64,000 bases of DNA. Source: Flavobacterium sp. MC2016-06 (GTDB taxonomy: Bacteria; Bacteroidota; Bacteroidia; Flavobacteriales; Flavobacteriaceae). Both the position numbers and the translations under genes were made by a program. A model generated the notes under the pieces. The model worked only from the letters and a program-made list of their open reading frames with translations. It was not told the DNA's origin and did no database searches. Below are positions 16,192 through 30,348 of this stretch, piece after piece. Position 1 is the first letter of the stretch; the number at the start of each line of letters is the position of its first letter. Where the stretch lies: NCBI RefSeq assembly GCF_009711165.2, contig NZ_WMID02000005.1:186001-250000 (forward strand), written 5' to 3'.

Positions 16192-19100
16192 ATGAAAAAT
16201 TCAAAAAACTTAAATCATTACATGAGGAGAAAAGAATCCTTGTTACCAAAATTTATTATTTTATTTTTTATTACGATGTCTTGTATGGGGTTGCAGGCTC
16301 AAAATAAAATAACGGGATCTATAATAGATTTAACAACCAATCAGACAATTATTGGAGCTTCTGTATTAGAAAAAGGCACGACAAATTCTACGATAACAGA
16401 TTTTGATGGAACTTTTACTTTAAACGTAGCTAATCCAAATGCAATATTAGTTTTTTCCTATCTGGGATACGGAACAGTTGAAGAGGCATTAAACGGCAGA
16501 AAGCAAGTAAAAATTAGCTTGCAGGAAGAAAACAATGCCTTATCTGAAGTTATCGTTATTGGTTACGGAACCATCAAAAAAAGCGACATGACGGGAGCTG
16601 TGGGCGGTTTGAAATCGTCTCAATTAGATTCTCAGAGTAATAATAATCTGGGGAGCGCAATTCAGGGAAAAATTGCTGGTGTAACTGTAGAATCTGCTGG
16701 TGGAGCTCCAGGGTCAGGAACCAGAATTCAAATTAGAGGTGCCGGTTCATTAAACAACAATAACCCTTTGATTTTAGTTGATGATATTGCTGTTACCTCT
16801 ATGAATAATCTAAATCCCAGCGATATAGAATCAATTCAGGTTTTAAAAGATGCTTCTGCAGCTGCAATTTATGGTTCAAGAGCGGCAAACGGTGTAATTT
16901 TAGTTACAACCAAAAGTGGTAAAAAAGGCGATATGAAAGTCTCTTTTAATACTTCATTTGGAGTATCTAGTGTATCTAAAAAGCTAGACCTTCTTAATCA
17001 AGAGGAATGGGCTAAAGTAAGTACTGCTGCGTATGCCGCGGCTGGAAAACAGCCACTAGATATTGCACTAAATCCACAAGTTGGCGGAGCAGGAGTTGAT
17101 TGGCAGGATGAAATATACAGATCGGCAGCTACTCAAAATTATTCTTTAGGTTTATCTGGCGGGAGTGAAAATGTAAAATACAATATGTCTTTAAGCTACT
17201 TTGATCAGGAAGGTGTAGTTAAAGAAACCGATTACGATCGTGTTAATTTAAGAGTTAAAACAGATTATAAAAAAGGTATTTTCAAAATTGGAGAAACAGT
17301 AATGTTGACCAAAGAGAAAAGAAATGATTTGCCAGGTGTTCCAGGGCAGGGAAGTAACGTTGTTGGATCTGCTATTTCGATGATTCCGGGTTTTGCAATT
17401 TATGATGAAAATGCAGTTGGCGGCTACGGCGGTGCATCTGGTGCTGTAACCGATATTTTTAACCCAGTTGCCGCTCTTAATTTGTTTGATGTTAAAAATG
17501 ATTATTATCAAGCACTTATTAATACCTATGCCGAAGCAAGTTTCTGGGATGGTTTTAAATATAAGTTGAATGTTGGAGCCACTATTTCGGAGCATAAAAG
17601 CTATACCTACACGCCGCGTTATGAGGTTGGCGGCTTCTTTAAAAACTTAAAAAATACTTTGGCAGAAGGAAGCGATATGACACAGTATTATCAGGTAGAA
17701 AACACCCTGAATTATGCTAAAACCTTTGGTAAACACTCTGTAAATGTTCTAGCAGGATATACGGTTTACAACAATAATTACAGATCGAATATAGGTTCTG
17801 TTACAGGATTGCCAGACGGAATACATGTTATGGCAGGAGGAGAGCAGCCATCATCTGTTGGTTATGCTACAGAGAATAATCTTGTATCTTATTTAGGTCG
17901 TGCAATCTACTCTTATGATAATAAATATATCTTAACGGCTACTTTCAGACGTGATGGATCTTCTCGTTTTAGTCCAGAAAACAAATGGGGTAATTTCCCT
18001 TCTATCTCTGCAGCGTGGGGAATTGGAAAAGAGAATTTTTTCACAAAGTTAAATACACCAATATCTGATTTAAAGATACGTGCCAGTTACGGAGTACTAG
18101 GAAATCAGGAAATTGGAGATTATCAATATCTTGGATCAATAACATCAGGAATTAGTTATGCTGTAGGAGAGCCAAATACATTGTGGATTGGAAATATTCA
18201 GCAGGATTATCCAGCTCTTGGTCTAAAATGGGAATCGACTGCTACTGCTGACGTTGGTTTGGACTTAACGATGTGGAATGGTAAAATTGAGTATACTTTT
18301 GATTACTTTAAAAAAGAAACAAGTGATTTACTTTTAAGAGTACCTGTGCCATTAACTGTAGGATCAAGCAATGACCCTTACACAAATGCAGGTCAGGTTA
18401 CGAACAAAGGTTTTGAAATGGGACTTACTTATAATGAAAAAGTAGGAGCTGTTAATTTTTCTGTAAGCGCCAATATTTCAAGTATAAAAAATCGTGTTGA
18501 TGATCTTAGTACAGGAAGTCAGGTATTAGAAGGAGCAACAGGTTCATTTCACGGAGCTCCGGTAACATACAGTAAAGTAGGATATCCGATTTATTCTTTC
18601 TTTTTAGTAAAAACAGACGGTTTGTTCAGATCGCAGGAAGAAATAGATGCCTATAGTGTAAACGGAGTGCTTATTCAGCCTAGAGCAAAAGTTGGAGACA
18701 TTAAATATGTTGATTTTAACGGTGATGGTCAGATTGATGGAAATGACAGACAGTTTAGAGGAAGTGCTTTTCCAGATTATGAATATGGATTAAGACTACA
18801 GGCTGATTGGAAAGGACTTGACTTTACTATTGTAGCTCAGGGAACTCACGGAAATAAAATATACAACGGTAATAATACTGATATTGCTACAGTTAGATCT
18901 AATATTAATTACTCTAAAGAAACTTTAAACTCCTACACATTTAATCCAAATTCAAACTTTCCGAGATTGGATATTGATGATTTAAATGATAATGGTGCTG
19001 ATTATTCAGATCGTTTTCTAGAGAATGGATCTTATTTTAGAATCAAAACAATTCAAGTAGGATATGCAGTTCCTTCTAGCTTAACGGATAAAGTAAAAAT

Positions 19101-19266
19101 AGACAAGCTTCGATTCTATTTTGCAGGAGATAATCTTTTTACTAAAACAAACTATACAGGTTATAATCCAGATGTTTCAAGAGATGCACTAGGCGGCAGA
19201 GGAGTAGATTATAAATCTTATCCGCTAAGTAAGACGATCACTTTTGGAATGCAACTTAACTTTTAA
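16192..19266 (+). CDS. SusC-like TonB-dependent outer-membrane transporter (galactan-type locus)
   Basis: A 1024-residue SusC/RagA transporter that imports oligosaccharides across the outer membrane using TonB energy. A long signal peptide ends near LQAQ (about residue 37). A CarboxypepD_reg-like domain follows (ITGSIIDLTTNQTIIGASVLEKG to about 115), then the plug (VIVIGYGTIKKSDMTGAV, GAGSLNNNNPLILVDD, LKDASAAAIYGSRAANGV) and the beta-barrel ending in aromatic LNF. The SusD partner starts 10 bases after the stop. Two galactosidase genes follow on the same strand, so the imported glycan probably contains alpha- and beta-galactosyl residues. Confidence 0.95.
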   Translation: MKNSKNLNHYMRRKESLLPKFIILFFITMSCMGLQAQNKITGSIIDLTTNQTIIGASVLEKGTTNSTITDFDGTFTLNVANPNAILVFSYLGYGTVEEALNGRKQVKISLQEENNALSEVIVIGYGTIKKSDMTGAVGGLKSSQLDSQSNNNLGSAIQGKIAGVTVESAGGAPGSGTRIQIRGAGSLNNNNPLILVDDIAVTSMNNLNPSDIESIQVLKDASAAAIYGSRAANGVILVTTKSGKKGDMKVSFNTSFGVSSVSKKLDLLNQEEWAKVSTAAYAAAGKQPLDIALNPQVGGAGVDWQDEIYRSAATQNYSLGLSGGSENVKYNMSLSYFDQEGVVKETDYDRVNLRVKTDYKKGIFKIGETVMLTKEKRNDLPGVPGQGSNVVGSAISMIPGFAIYDENAVGGYGGASGAVTDIFNPVAALNLFDVKNDYYQALINTYAEASFWDGFKYKLNVGATISEHKSYTYTPRYEVGGFFKNLKNTLAEGSDMTQYYQVENTLNYAKTFGKHSVNVLAGYTVYNNNYRSNIGSVTGLPDGIHVMAGGEQPSSVGYATENNLVSYLGRAIYSYDNKYILTATFRRDGSSRFSPENKWGNFPSISAAWGIGKENFFTKLNTPISDLKIRASYGVLGNQEIGDYQYLGSITSGISYAVGEPNTLWIGNIQQDYPALGLKWESTATADVGLDLTMWNGKIEYTFDYFKKETSDLLLRVPVPLTVGSSNDPYTNAGQVTNKGFEMGLTYNEKVGAVNFSVSANISSIKNRVDDLSTGSQVLEGATGSFHGAPVTYSKVGYPIYSFFLVKTDGLFRSQEEIDAYSVNGVLIQPRAKVGDIKYVDFNGDGQIDGNDRQFRGSAFPDYEYGLRLQADWKGLDFTIVAQGTHGNKIYNGNNTDIATVRSNINYSKETLNSYTFNPNSNFPRLDIDDLNDNGADYSDRFLENGSYFRIKTIQVGYAVPSSLTDKVKIDKLRFYFAGDNLFTKTNYTGYNPDVSRDALGGRGVDYKSYPLSKTITFGMQLNF

Positions 19267-19276
19267 ATCTACAAAA

Positions 19277-20794
19277 ATGAAAAAGAAATTATATATACTA
19301 TTTTTTATAGGAGGACTTTTATCTATCAGTTCTTGTACAGAAGAACTTGAGCTGGAAAACCCAAATAAATTAACAGACGGATCTTTCTGGAAAACTTCAG
19401 ACGATTTAGAATCTGGTGTGGCAACAATTTACAATGCTTTAGTTGATAATAATAACGCCGGATATTGGGAAATTCAGGCAATGCAGCTAAAAGAAAACAG
19501 AACAGAAAACTTTATTGCTCGTAATGACGTGCCAGGGCGATATGCTGTATCGACTTATAAAAACAGTCCTAGTACCGCAGAAACAACCGCAATATTCAAA
19601 ACGTTATATATCGGTATTTTTAGAGCCAATCAGGTAATTCATTACGCATCGCAGATTAAAAATATTGATGAAACCAAAAGAGCGCAATTGGTTGCCGAAG
19701 CTACTTTTTTAAGAGGATTGAATTATTTTAATCTGGTAATAGAATATGGCAGTGTGCCTATTTTTACGGATATTGTAACCAATCAGGAAGATTATTTTAA
19801 AGCAAAAGCAACAGAGGAAGAAGTTTGGAATCAGGTAATTTCAGATTTTGATGCAGCAGCAAAAAGTCCGCTTCCAGAGATTTATCCAGCAGCTTCAAAA
19901 GGAAGAGTTACAAAAAATACCGCAATTGCTTATCTGGGGAAAACGTATTTGTACAGAAAAGAATGGGCAAAAGCCGAAGAGCAATTTAATAAATTAGTAA
20001 ATAATGAGGCTACTAATGGTTATGGTCTTTTAGAAGATTATGCGCAGCTTTTTGATGGAAAACACGAAAATAGTAAAGAATCTGTTTTTGAAATTCAATT
20101 TAGTAAAGTTGGTGGAGCCACTATCTGGGGCGGTGAACCTTCTCAAAGAACAAGAGCAACAACTATGGCTCAAGAATGTGCGCCGGGTGAAGTTGGAGGC
20201 TGGTTTGAATTACTGCCTACAAAAACTTTGCTAGATGCTATGTTACAAGAAAAAACAGCTGCTAATGATTTTGACCCAAGAGCTACAGCTACTTTAGCAT
20301 GGAATTATCCAGGATGCATTTATTATACTTATCCGTTTGCATCAAAATTTAAAGCAGATGCAATATGGATTAGAAAAAATCAAAACTGGTGGGATGCTGA
20401 CGAAGGCGAGTGGAAATCAGAATTAAATGAATTTGCAATGCGTTACGCAGACGTTCTTTTGATGCTTGCAGAAGCAAAAACAATGCAGGGAAATAGCGAT
20501 GGAGCTGCTCCGTTAGTAAAAAGAATCAGAGACAGAGCAAAATTAGCAGACATAACAATGACAGGCTGGAGTCAGGATCAAATGATGACCGAAATTATGC
20601 ATCAGAGAAATGTTGAGTTTGCTCGCGAAGGACTGCATTTTTATGATTTAAGAAGATGGGGTACATTAGAAACTGTTATTAAAGGAAGTTTGAGAGAAGG
20701 ATATGCTAATTATTCGGCAAAATATAATTATTACCCAATTCCATCAAGCGAGTTGAATAATAATCCTAAAATGACACAAAATGCTCCATGGTAA
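19277..20794 (+). CDS. SusD/RagB-like outer-membrane glycan-binding lipoprotein
   Basis: A 505-residue surface lipoprotein that caps the adjacent SusC and binds the glycan. The lipobox is SISSC with Cys20. TPR-like helical repeats and typical SusD segments are present: SFWKTSDDLESG near the N-terminus, a FLRGLNYFNLV helix, RYADVLLMLAEAKTM, and the ending YYPIPSSELNNNP. I chose the ATG at 19277, which has an AAAA leader and gives a proper signal. A longer frame from 19244 would overlap the SusC gene and spoil the signal peptide. Confidence 0.95.
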   Translation: MKKKLYILFFIGGLLSISSCTEELELENPNKLTDGSFWKTSDDLESGVATIYNALVDNNNAGYWEIQAMQLKENRTENFIARNDVPGRYAVSTYKNSPSTAETTAIFKTLYIGIFRANQVIHYASQIKNIDETKRAQLVAEATFLRGLNYFNLVIEYGSVPIFTDIVTNQEDYFKAKATEEEVWNQVISDFDAAAKSPLPEIYPAASKGRVTKNTAIAYLGKTYLYRKEWAKAEEQFNKLVNNEATNGYGLLEDYAQLFDGKHENSKESVFEIQFSKVGGATIWGGEPSQRTRATTMAQECAPGEVGGWFELLPTKTLLDAMLQEKTAANDFDPRATATLAWNYPGCIYYTYPFASKFKADAIWIRKNQNWWDADEGEWKSELNEFAMRYADVLLMLAEAKTMQGNSDGAAPLVKRIRDRAKLADITMTGWSQDQMMTEIMHQRNVEFAREGLHFYDLRRWGTLETVIKGSLREGYANYSAKYNYYPIPSSELNNNPKMTQNAPW

Positions 20795-24233
<3,439 letters not shown>

Positions 24234-24275
24234 AGAATTGATGCTAAATGAACTGATGATATTAAGAATAAAATT

Positions 24276-26498
24276 ATGAAAGAAAATCTGAAAAACCATT
24301 TTAAAAGAAAGACAATATTAACGTTATGTTTTGTAGTAAGTGTCATCAGTTTATCGGCTCAAAAAGTAATCATTCCTATAGAAACAGACAGCAATTTACT
24401 GCTGTTGCAAACCGATAAAGAAAATAGACTTAAAACAGTCTATTTTGGAAAACCACTTCAAAACACAAGCGAATATTCGTTAGTTTCAAAAGCATTTAAC
24501 TTTAATGATGATAATGCTGGAATCTATAATTCGGCATATACACCAGCAGGTACTTGGAATTTATCTGAAGCAGCAATTCAGGTAAAACATGCCGACGGAA
24601 ATCCTTCATTAGAATTAAAATATGTCAGCCATAAAATAGAAAAAGCAGATAACAATTCAACACTTACAAGTATTGTCTTAAAAGATCCTGTATATCCGTT
24701 TGAAGTTACTTTGTTTTATAAAGTCTGGCCAAAAGAAAATGTAATCGAACAATGGTCTGAAATAAAACACAAAGAAAAAAAAGCAGTTTTGCTGCAAAAA
24801 TTTGCTTCCGCTAATTTATATTTTACCAATAAAGATTTTTATCTAACCAGTTTTCAGGGTGAATACCTGAAAGAAATGCAGCCTATTGAGACTAAACTTC
24901 AACAAGGAATTAGAACAGTAGATTCTAAACTGGGAACAAGAAGTATGCTGTTGCAAAATCCCAATTTTATAGTGTCTTTTGGTAAGCCGGCATCAGAAAG
25001 TGAAGGGACTGTTATGTTAGGACAACTAGCTTGGAGCAGTAATTTTAAACTTGATTTTGAGATTGATTCTTATAAAAATCTGCGTCTTATAGCAGGAATA
25101 AATCCATACGCTTCAGAATATCTTTTACAGCCAAATGAAGTTTTTAAAACGCCTTCTTTGGTTTATGCATTGTCTAATAACGGTACAGGAGAAGCGAGCC
25201 GTAATCTTCATGATTGGGCAAGAAAGTACAGATTGTTAGATGGAGAAGGAGAGAGATTGACGCTCTTAAATAACTGGGAAGCAACATATTTTGATTTTGA
25301 TGAAAATAAAATAGCTTCTTTGTTTAAGGATGCCAAAGATCTTGGAGTGGATATGTTTTTGCTAGATGATGGATGGTTTGGTAATAAATATCCAAGAAAT
25401 GATGATAAAGCAGGGCTTGGTGACTGGCAGGAAAATGTAAAAAAATTGCCTCACGGTTTAGGATATTTAGTAAAAGAAGCTAAAAAAGAGCAAATTAAAT
25501 TTGGTATTTGGATAGAGCCCGAAATGGTAAACCCAAAAAGTGAGTTGTACGAAAAGCATTTAGATTGGGTAATTCGGCAGCCAGAAAGACCAGAGATTTA
25601 TTACCGTAATCAATTGGTGCTGGATTTGTCAAATCCAGAGGTGCAGGATTTTGTGTTTGGAATCGTAGATAATCTTTTTGTGAAAAACCCAGAATTGGCA
25701 TTCATAAAATGGGATTGTAATGCCGTTATCTACAATGCATATTCAGCATATCTTAATAAAAAAGGAATTCCGCAGTCTAATTTATATATTGATTATATTA
25801 AAGGCTTGTACAAAGTATTAGAAAGAATACGAGCTAAATATCCCAAAGTCCCTATGATGTTATGTTCTGGCGGTGGCGGCAGAGGTGATTATGAATTTCT
25901 TAAATATTTCACTGAATTTTGGCCTAGCGATGACACAGAGCCCGTAGAAAGAATTTTTATGCAATGGGATTACTCTTATTTCTTCCCTTCAATCGCAACA
26001 GACAACCACGTAACCGATTGGGGCAAACAACCTCTTAAGTTTAGGATTGATGTAGCAAGTATGGGAAAATTGGGATTTGATATCGTAGCGAGTCATCTAA
26101 ATGAAAAAGATAAAACATTTTGTAAACAAGCGATTTCAAATTATCATTCCTTTAAAGATATAGTATGGCATGGCGATTTGTTTCGTTTAGTAAACCCGCA
26201 TGAGAATGATATTTCGGCGTTAATGTACGTGAGTAAAAATCAGAGCAGCGCAATTGTTTTTAATTATCTAGTCAATAACCGTCTTAAAATTACAGCAACA
26301 CAGCTACCAGTACTATTGCAAGGATTAAATCCAAATAAAAAATACACAGTAAAAGAAATTAATTTGTATCCCGGAACAAGTTCATCAATAGATTCAAACG
26401 TTATTTATTCTGGAGATTTTCTTATGAAAACAGGAATTAATCCAAATGTTACTTTACAAAGAACAAGTGTTGTACTCGAAATAAACGAGGTAAAGTAA
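24276..26498 (+). CDS. Exported alpha-galactosidase, glycoside hydrolase family 36
   Basis: A 740-residue GH36 enzyme with a signal peptide (cleavage near ISLSAQ). The N-terminal beta-sandwich (to about 310) leads into the catalytic barrel: LLDDGWFGNKYPRNDD, GIWIEPEMVNPKSE, nucleophile Asp480 in FIKWDCN, GGGGRGDYEFL, and acid/base Asp552 in WPSDDTEPVERI. These residues define retaining alpha-galactosidases that remove alpha-galactose from raffinose-type oligosaccharides or branched glycans. It is the last gene of the locus, 42 bases after the beta-galactosidase gene and followed by a strong terminator. Confidence 0.95.
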   Translation: MKENLKNHFKRKTILTLCFVVSVISLSAQKVIIPIETDSNLLLLQTDKENRLKTVYFGKPLQNTSEYSLVSKAFNFNDDNAGIYNSAYTPAGTWNLSEAAIQVKHADGNPSLELKYVSHKIEKADNNSTLTSIVLKDPVYPFEVTLFYKVWPKENVIEQWSEIKHKEKKAVLLQKFASANLYFTNKDFYLTSFQGEYLKEMQPIETKLQQGIRTVDSKLGTRSMLLQNPNFIVSFGKPASESEGTVMLGQLAWSSNFKLDFEIDSYKNLRLIAGINPYASEYLLQPNEVFKTPSLVYALSNNGTGEASRNLHDWARKYRLLDGEGERLTLLNNWEATYFDFDENKIASLFKDAKDLGVDMFLLDDGWFGNKYPRNDDKAGLGDWQENVKKLPHGLGYLVKEAKKEQIKFGIWIEPEMVNPKSELYEKHLDWVIRQPERPEIYYRNQLVLDLSNPEVQDFVFGIVDNLFVKNPELAFIKWDCNAVIYNAYSAYLNKKGIPQSNLYIDYIKGLYKVLERIRAKYPKVPMMLCSGGGGRGDYEFLKYFTEFWPSDDTEPVERIFMQWDYSYFFPSIATDNHVTDWGKQPLKFRIDVASMGKLGFDIVASHLNEKDKTFCKQAISNYHSFKDIVWHGDLFRLVNPHENDISALMYVSKNQSSAIVFNYLVNNRLKITATQLPVLLQGLNPNKKYTVKEINLYPGTSSSIDSNVIYSGDFLMKTGINPNVTLQRTSVVLEINEVK

Positions 26499-26560
26499 AA
26501 CAAACGAAGACGTATAAAACGGCTCTGAGGGTAATTGAAATAGTTCAATATGAACGGTTA

Positions 26561-26605
26561 AAAAGTATTTTGAATATTTATTTAAATATTCAAAATACTT
26601 TTTTT
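26561..26605 (+). terminator. Strong terminator at the end of the first polysaccharide locus
   Basis: A perfect 20-bp stem (26561-26580 with 26583-26602) with a 2-base nominal loop and a T-run at the 3' side. It separates the galactan locus from the amino-acid-oxidase gene set. Confidence 0.9.
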
Positions 26606-26751
26606 GATTATAGTGATAAAAAATTCTGTTTTCGATCACTTAAAAACAGGTAGAACTACGCTTGAAAATCAAAGTTTTAGTGAGTTTATTTGTGTTAACA
26701 AAGATTTCGTTCCCATAACATAAATAAATCAAACCACTAAGCTCCCTAATC

Positions 26752-28473
26752 ATGGAAAACTACTTACACGGCTTACTCGATGAAGACAATGACCAAATTA
26801 TTCAACAATATTTAAAATACATAGACGAAGGAATTCCGCATACAAATAAACCAAAAGACATATTGATCATTGGTGCTGGAATGTCTGGAATGGTAGCTGC
26901 AGCTATGTTAAAGCAAGCAGGACACAAGGTTACGATAGTAGAATCTAATACTCGTGTTGGCGGTAGAATTAAGACTTTCCGAAATTCTAAGGACAAAAAA
27001 TATTTTGAAGACGATACCGTTTATGGTGAAGCTGGTGCCATGCGTATCCCAACTATACATCAGATGGTACTTAAATACATCGATAAACTCGGACTCAAAA
27101 CAGAGCCTTTTTATTATCTCTCTGTCGATAAAGCACAGGCAATCGCACATCAGGCAGATCCTGCTAAACCAGAGCCAGAAGTTACAAGAAATTCTCTTTT
27201 CTATATGAACCGCAAACGTGTTGTTCAAAATAAATATATTCCAAAAGATGAGAATGAAATTGTTGATGTAAATGAATTGCTCGACTTTAATTTGGGCAAC
27301 AGCGAAAACATGCGTGCAGACGAGTTAATGACTAAACTTATCAAGCCGCTTAAAGATTTCATTGCAGAAAATCCAGAGAAAAACTGGCCGTTGCTGATCG
27401 AGCGTTATGGAGAATATTCGATGCGTCGTTTTTTGAAAGAACATTCAATGTATTCAGAAAATGCTATCGAAATGATTGGTGTGATCCAAAACTTGGAATC
27501 CAGAATGGCTTACGATTTTATCCAGAGTTTTATAGAGCAGAATATTATTAAGGATTCTACACGATTTATGGAAATTGTAGGAGGATGTGACATGCTGCCG
27601 AATGCCTTTTTTAAAGCGCATAATCTAGAAGAAAACACCTATTTTGATTGCAGAATGACAAAAATGATGCTTGTCAATGAGAAGGTAAAAATACAAGTAG
27701 ACATAGAGGTGCAGCGTGACTTTCAGTTTTATGAAGATGCAGGTTTCAAAGCATTAAAAACACCAGTCAGCGATATGGAATTTGATGAAATAATTGTCAG
27801 CATACCATTTTCTGCACTAAGACACGTTTATGTAACACCACAATTCGAGCAGCAAAAACGAAAAGCAATCCGAGAACTGCATTATGATTCTGCTACTAAA
27901 ATATTACTTGAATTTCGTGAAAAATGGTGGCAGGAAGCACCGTATAATATCGTTGGCGGTGGTACGATTACTGATTTCTCCAACCGTTTTACGTATTATC
28001 CAAGTAATGATTTGGGAAGTAATGGACATGGTGTAGTACTGGCTTCCTATTGCTGGTCAGACGAAGCAAGCCGCTGGGATTCTATGGATGATGATGACAG
28101 ATATTTCTATGCACTTAAAAATCTTGCTATCATGCACACCGATGATGAGAAGGAGCAGCAGCGCATTATCGATCTTGCTGTAATCAGTTCAAGCATCAAA
28201 GACCGCAAAGGCAAAACCGGAAAATTAATTGGAGCCGCGACACAAAGCTGGATGCGTGATCCTTATGCCTATGGTGAAGCGGCAATCTTTAATCCGGGGC
28301 AGCTACAGTTATTACAGCGCGATATCATTTCGACGGATTGGGAAGGAAAAGCACATTTTGCAGGAGAGCATACTTCTCTGAAACATGCTTGGATAGAAGG
28401 CGCTATCGAATCTGGAATCCGTACCGCACTAGAAGTCAACGAAAATACAGGTAACCTCAATAACCCGATTTAA
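26752..28473 (+). CDS. L-amino-acid-oxidase-like flavin amine oxidase
   Basis: A 573-residue cytoplasmic flavoprotein. The dinucleotide-binding motif is [15 protein letters not shown] (about 40-54), followed by the [11 protein letters not shown] ribose-binding segment. GEAGAMRIP matches the segment of L-amino-acid oxidases whose Arg holds the substrate carboxylate. The C-terminal FAD motif is [21 protein letters not shown]. It should oxidise an L-amino acid, probably a bulky one, to the imino or keto acid with H2O2. The following ThDP-enzyme gene starts one base after its stop, so the two are tightly coupled, and the keto acid would be a natural substrate for that enzyme. Confidence 0.85.
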   Translation: MENYLHGLLDEDNDQIIQQYLKYIDEGIPHTNKPKDILIIGAGMSGMVAAAMLKQAGHKVTIVESNTRVGGRIKTFRNSKDKKYFEDDTVYGEAGAMRIPTIHQMVLKYIDKLGLKTEPFYYLSVDKAQAIAHQADPAKPEPEVTRNSLFYMNRKRVVQNKYIPKDENEIVDVNELLDFNLGNSENMRADELMTKLIKPLKDFIAENPEKNWPLLIERYGEYSMRRFLKEHSMYSENAIEMIGVIQNLESRMAYDFIQSFIEQNIIKDSTRFMEIVGGCDMLPNAFFKAHNLEENTYFDCRMTKMMLVNEKVKIQVDIEVQRDFQFYEDAGFKALKTPVSDMEFDEIIVSIPFSALRHVYVTPQFEQQKRKAIRELHYDSATKILLEFREKWWQEAPYNIVGGGTITDFSNRFTYYPSNDLGSNGHGVVLASYCWSDEASRWDSMDDDDRYFYALKNLAIMHTDDEKEQQRIIDLAVISSSIKDRKGKTGKLIGAATQSWMRDPYAYGEAAIFNPGQLQLLQRDIISTDWEGKAHFAGEHTSLKHAWIEGAIESGIRTALEVNENTGNLNNPI

Positions 28474-28474
28474 G

Positions 28475-30235
28475 ATGTCAGAGAAAAAAATATCAGTAGC
28501 AAAATACCTGCAAATACGTCTTGAACAATTAGGCCTCACACACTTATTTGGTATTGCAGGCAATTATACCGCTCCGTTTTTAAATACGATCCTCGAAGAC
28601 AAAAACGCAAAAATTAAAATCGTTAATGATACAAATGAAATAAATGCCGGACACTGTACAGACGCTTATGCAAGACAAAACGGATTTGCAGCAGTAGCGG
28701 TAACCTACGGCGTAGGAGCATTTACGTTGTTGAATTCGGTTGCAGGTTCTTATGTAGAACATTGTCCTGTTCTTGTTATCAATGGAGCTCCAACAAACAA
28801 AGATCAACAACGAAGCCTTGTTCAGGGTATGAAGGCATCGCATATGACAGGTGATATGTACAGTAATATCAATGTGTTCCGAAATGTTACCGTTGCAGCA
28901 GAACAGGTTACAGGTTCATCTGATGCTCCTTATAAGATTGATGCAGTACTAAATGCCTGTATTTTATATGGAAGACCAGTTTATCTTGAAGTTTTTGAAG
29001 ATGTATGGCGAATGGAATGTGATGCGCCTGTTAATGCATTAGTAGAAAAAGGAGGATCAAAATGTCAAACAAGCGCACGCAAAGCAGCTGAAAGAGTCGC
29101 TGCGATGGCTCGTGGAAAGGAAATTATTTTCTGGGGCGGTATTGAAATTCAACGCCACGGTATTCAAAAAGAATTTCTGGATCTGATTGAAACTACCGAT
29201 ACGGAATTTGTAACTTCTATACTCGGAAAATCAATCGTCTCTGAAAATCATCCTAAATTTAGAGGTGTTTTTAATGGTAATGCATCGCCAAAAGATGTTA
29301 AGAAGCAATTTGAAAAAGCTCAGGTAAAGATTGGTCTTGGTGTATGGACCACGGGTAAAAATCTCGGTGGTTTTGATGTATGGAAAGAAGATACTGTACT
29401 CGCTAATCACAGTGGTGTTAGAATAGGAGCTTCTTATGTGGCCAATGTTTCGCTAAAGGATTTTATTATATTCTTGAAAGAAGAACTCACTAAAGTGACA
29501 TTTGAAGCCTACGAAATGTATGATACAAATAAGCTGCCTAAATCATTTTTTGTCGCTGATGACCTGAAAACAAAAAAAGAAATACCAGTTCTTACCTATG
29601 ATACTTTTTTTAAACGTATCAATAACTTTATAAATGGCAGCCATATAGTGGTCGCCGATGCTGGTTTTCCTTTATTGGGGGCTCAAGGCATTCGTATTGC
29701 AGAACCCAATGGATTTGTGGCACAGGCATCATGGCTTTCTATCGGCTATTCGGTACCTGCTGCAACCGGAATAAAATGTGCCAGACCAGATAAAAGGGCA
29801 GTAGTATTTGTTGGAGATGGTGCTTTTCAGGAAACCTGCCAGGCAATATCAACACAGAATAAATTGAAACACGACACTATTGTTTTTGTATTAGACAATG
29901 GTATTTATGGTATTGAACAAATGCTTGTGAACCCAAATCCTTTCCGTGGTGCTAAAAAAGTAGAATATAGTGTTCCCGATTTAAACAGCGTTTATGATTA
30001 TAATGAAATGCATCCTTGGAAATATGCCAAGCTCGTTGATGTATTTGGAGGCAAAGGTTTTGAAGTTAGCAGTCTCGATGAACTCGAAGAAGTTTTGCAG
30101 CAACTTGGTGATATTAAAGAAAATACAATTATACATGTAAACATTCCAAAGACATCTATTCCAGAAGCGATTGCTTACAAAACGGATGAGCCGGGAGAAG
30201 ATGAGTTTTTAGATAAACATTGGAATCTATGTTAA
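28475..30235 (+). CDS. ThDP-dependent enzyme of the pyruvate/indolepyruvate decarboxylase family with altered active site
   Basis: A 586-residue protein with the three domains of the family. Glu55 (NDTNEINAGHC) corresponds to the Glu that activates ThDP, and the cofactor motif is GDGAFQETCQA to LDNGIYGIEQ. Two classical catalytic residues differ: the Asp of the PGDY motif is Asn30 (AGNY), and the His-His pair is Ser-His (KASHMTG). The paralogue at 48343 keeps all of these. It may therefore carry out carboligation, another ThDP reaction, or decarboxylation of an unusual keto acid. It starts one base after the amine-oxidase gene. Confidence 0.8.
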   Translation: MSEKKISVAKYLQIRLEQLGLTHLFGIAGNYTAPFLNTILEDKNAKIKIVNDTNEINAGHCTDAYARQNGFAAVAVTYGVGAFTLLNSVAGSYVEHCPVLVINGAPTNKDQQRSLVQGMKASHMTGDMYSNINVFRNVTVAAEQVTGSSDAPYKIDAVLNACILYGRPVYLEVFEDVWRMECDAPVNALVEKGGSKCQTSARKAAERVAAMARGKEIIFWGGIEIQRHGIQKEFLDLIETTDTEFVTSILGKSIVSENHPKFRGVFNGNASPKDVKKQFEKAQVKIGLGVWTTGKNLGGFDVWKEDTVLANHSGVRIGASYVANVSLKDFIIFLKEELTKVTFEAYEMYDTNKLPKSFFVADDLKTKKEIPVLTYDTFFKRINNFINGSHIVVADAGFPLLGAQGIRIAEPNGFVAQASWLSIGYSVPAATGIKCARPDKRAVVFVGDGAFQETCQAISTQNKLKHDTIVFVLDNGIYGIEQMLVNPNPFRGAKKVEYSVPDLNSVYDYNEMHPWKYAKLVDVFGGKGFEVSSLDELEEVLQQLGDIKENTIIHVNIPKTSIPEAIAYKTDEPGEDEFLDKHWNLC

Positions 30236-30348
30236 TTTTAAAATTAGAGGTTTTGTCGCATCTATGCATAACTTGTTGTCTTTAGAGTTTCAAAAATCTT
30301 GAATAATTGATCTACAAAAAAAAAGAATAATTAAAAATTTAAAAAAAA

